Below, in pieces: positions 5,917 to 5,923 of a DNA stretch of 5,923 nt. Position numbers and translations under genes: made by a program. The notes under the pieces were generated by a model. It did not search any database. It saw only the letters and a program-made list of their open reading frames with translations, and was not told the DNA's origin. How positions within the stretch are numbered: the stretch's first letter is position 1; every line of letters starts with the position of its first letter. Source of the stretch: Gammaproteobacteria bacterium (GTDB taxonomy: Bacteria; Pseudomonadota; Gammaproteobacteria; Steroidobacterales; Steroidobacteraceae); assembly GCA_019242385.1 (NCBI GenBank), contig JAFAVO010000181.1, positions 1 through 5,923 of the forward strand. Reading direction: 5' to 3'.

Positions 5917-5923
5917 GAAAGGT

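Noticed and set aside
1..5923. Mobile element, CRISPR array, tRNA or rRNA, or defence system
   Set aside because: No transposase or integrase motifs, no regularly spaced repeats, no tRNA-like cloverleaf and no defence-type domains were seen; the genes look like ordinary chromosomal content.

Overview
This is a GC-rich window with dense, tightly packed genes and GTG starts. The protein sequences look like those of a free-living proteobacterium, most likely a gammaproteobacterium; that placement is inferred from protein style, not from a marker gene. I see no RNA gene, insertion sequence, phage gene, CRISPR array or integration scar. Codon use looks even across the window.

Layout, left to right. 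At the left edge, on the minus strand, is the N-terminal part of a small four-cysteine protein of the DUF1289 type (1-170), cut off by the window. A short divergent control region follows (171-303); it holds two candidate sigma70-type promoters that overlap and point in opposite directions. The rightward one would drive an apparent two-gene operon: a 204-residue membrane protein matching the membrane domain of urate oxidase PuuD (304-918), then 15 bases later nadC, quinolinate phosphoribosyltransferase of de novo NAD synthesis (934-1782). The 3' end of nadC overlaps by 11 bases the 3' end of a convergent class I SAM-dependent methyltransferase gene (1772-2632, minus). About 100 bases separate that gene from a divergent gene for a proline/alanine-rich, probably exported protein (2735-3298, plus). 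This gene converges, with a 32-base gap, on a large minus-strand gene (3331-5916) for a soluble GAF-PAS-PAS-GGDEF-EAL protein with intact-looking cyclic-di-GMP synthesis and breakdown motifs. It starts at or just beyond the right edge.

Functionally the window is mixed: NAD biosynthesis, a membrane protein of uncertain role, a small-molecule methyltransferase, a low-complexity envelope protein and a second-messenger enzyme. Only the membrane protein and nadC look co-transcribed. I found no convincing new multi-gene system. The points most worth checking are the overlapping divergent promoters, the pairing of a cytochrome-less PuuD-type membrane domain with nadC, an altered active-site motif in NadC, and the regular proline spacing of the exported protein.
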